DNA of 64,000 nt from Streptomyces sp. JH14 (GTDB lineage Bacteria; Actinomycetota; Actinomycetes; Streptomycetales; Streptomycetaceae): NCBI RefSeq assembly GCF_029428675.1, contig NZ_JAJNEL010000001.1:1922001-1986000 (forward strand), written 5' to 3'. Of this stretch, positions 63,610 through 64,000 are shown in pieces. The notes below the pieces were generated by a model, which saw only the letters and a list, made by a program, of their open reading frames with translations, was not told the DNA's origin and made no database searches. Both the position numbers and the translations under genes were made by a program. The stretch's first letter is position 1. Every line of letters starts with the position of its first letter.

Positions 63610-64000
63610 ATGACGCACGCGATGCTGAAGGGCTCGAACGTCCCCCTCGATGCCACGGCCGTACGGGCCGTGCTGCGCTGGACCCCGGGCGCCGGGATCC
63701 CCGATGTGGACGCCTCGGCCCTGCTTCTCGGCACCGGTGGCCGGGTGCGCTCCGACGAGGACTTCGTCTTCTACAACCAGCCCCGGCACCCCTCCGGCCT
63801 GGTACGACGGCTACCGAAGCGCAGCATCGCCGAGGGCCTGACCGACACCATCGAGGCCGACCTGGGCGCACTCGACCCCTCGGTCGAACAGGTGGTCATC
63901 GCCGCGTCGTCGGACGGGGCCGCCTTCGAACAGGTCCGTGATCTGCGCATCCTGCTGTACGACGCGGCGTCGGCGGGCGGGGATCCGCTCGCGGTGTTCG
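63610..64000 (+). CDS. terD: TerD-family tellurium resistance / stress protein (3' end outside window)
   Basis: At least 130 residues from ATG 63610 (GGCAGGA 8 nt upstream; ATG 63601 has no site). [20 protein letters not shown], then [20 protein letters not shown] and FVFYNQP, with [15 protein letters not shown] further on, are the calcium-binding strands of the TerD domain. The frame is open at the window end. Divergent from the Ter-associated biosynthetic operon across a 220-bp promoter region. Confidence 0.88.
   Translation, partial: MTHAMLKGSNVPLDATAVRAVLRWTPGAGIPDVDASALLLGTGGRVRSDEDFVFYNQPRHPSGLVRRLPKRSIAEGLTDTIEADLGALDPSVEQVVIAASSDGAAFEQVRDLRILLYDAASAGGDPLAVF

Overview
The window is chromosomal DNA of a high-GC actinomycete, almost certainly a Streptomyces. 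The coding genes have strong G/C third-position bias, GTG starts and GGAGG-type ribosome sites are frequent, and many families are streptomycete ones (SCO2322-like protein with an ECF transporter, DUF2330, DUF2277, DUF4097 lipoprotein, tellurium-resistance Ter locus, spdB/DUF2637 relics of integrative elements).

Left part (1-26.9 kb) is mostly ordinary core chromosome. A four-gene operon with stop/start overlaps encodes a membrane-anchored secreted protein and a complete ECF-type vitamin or metal importer (T, fused A-A, S). A small secreted SLT transglycosylase follows. An IS1182-type insertion sequence (5067-6838) lies exactly in the loop of the terminator that once ended the SLT gene. Next come a divergent FadA5-like thiolase / CYP125-like P450 pair with two KstR-like operators between them, an AEC permease, a fused GT87-PAP2 membrane enzyme, a DUF2330 protein, a GNAT, a DHA2 drug exporter with a MarR-like tail, a peptidoglycan-binding membrane protein, a HAD phosphatase, a FetB-like permease, a secreted HNH nuclease, a PhoD-like phosphatase, a DedA protein and DUF1254 and DUF7144 proteins.

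Middle part (about 27-54.3 kb) is accessory, with low coding density and many broken genes. It carries small secreted and hypothetical proteins, a protein with twelve TTTTPGG repeats, a TetR regulator with tandem operators, a ferredoxin / ferredoxin reductase / P450 / cupin cluster, a LysR-controlled oxidoreductase, fragments of three transposases, a spdB-like relic, an integrase C-terminus, a glycine-rich peptide gene and a broken ABC exporter. The unifying signal is a tRNA-Val(UAC) gene split in two on the minus strand: its 5' half is at 54258-54299, and matching 3' halves lie at 33140, 47504 and 51590. Three tRNA remnants (47.5, 51.6, 53.6 kb) are followed at a constant distance of about 83 bp by direct repeats TGATGTCA/GGATGTCA, which look like integrase arm sites. 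A tRNA-Ser(UGA) 3' fragment at 49946 marks another integration. I read the stretch as a graveyard of successive site-specific integrations into tRNA genes.

Right part (54.4-64 kb) returns to core: a DUF4097 lipoprotein, a coiled-coil membrane protein, a DUF4383 protein, an FmdB zinc-ribbon protein, an O-methyltransferase, and the Ter-associated biosynthetic operon (CitE-like lyase, fused phosphoribosyltransferases, HAD phosphatase) divergent from a terD gene cut by the window end.
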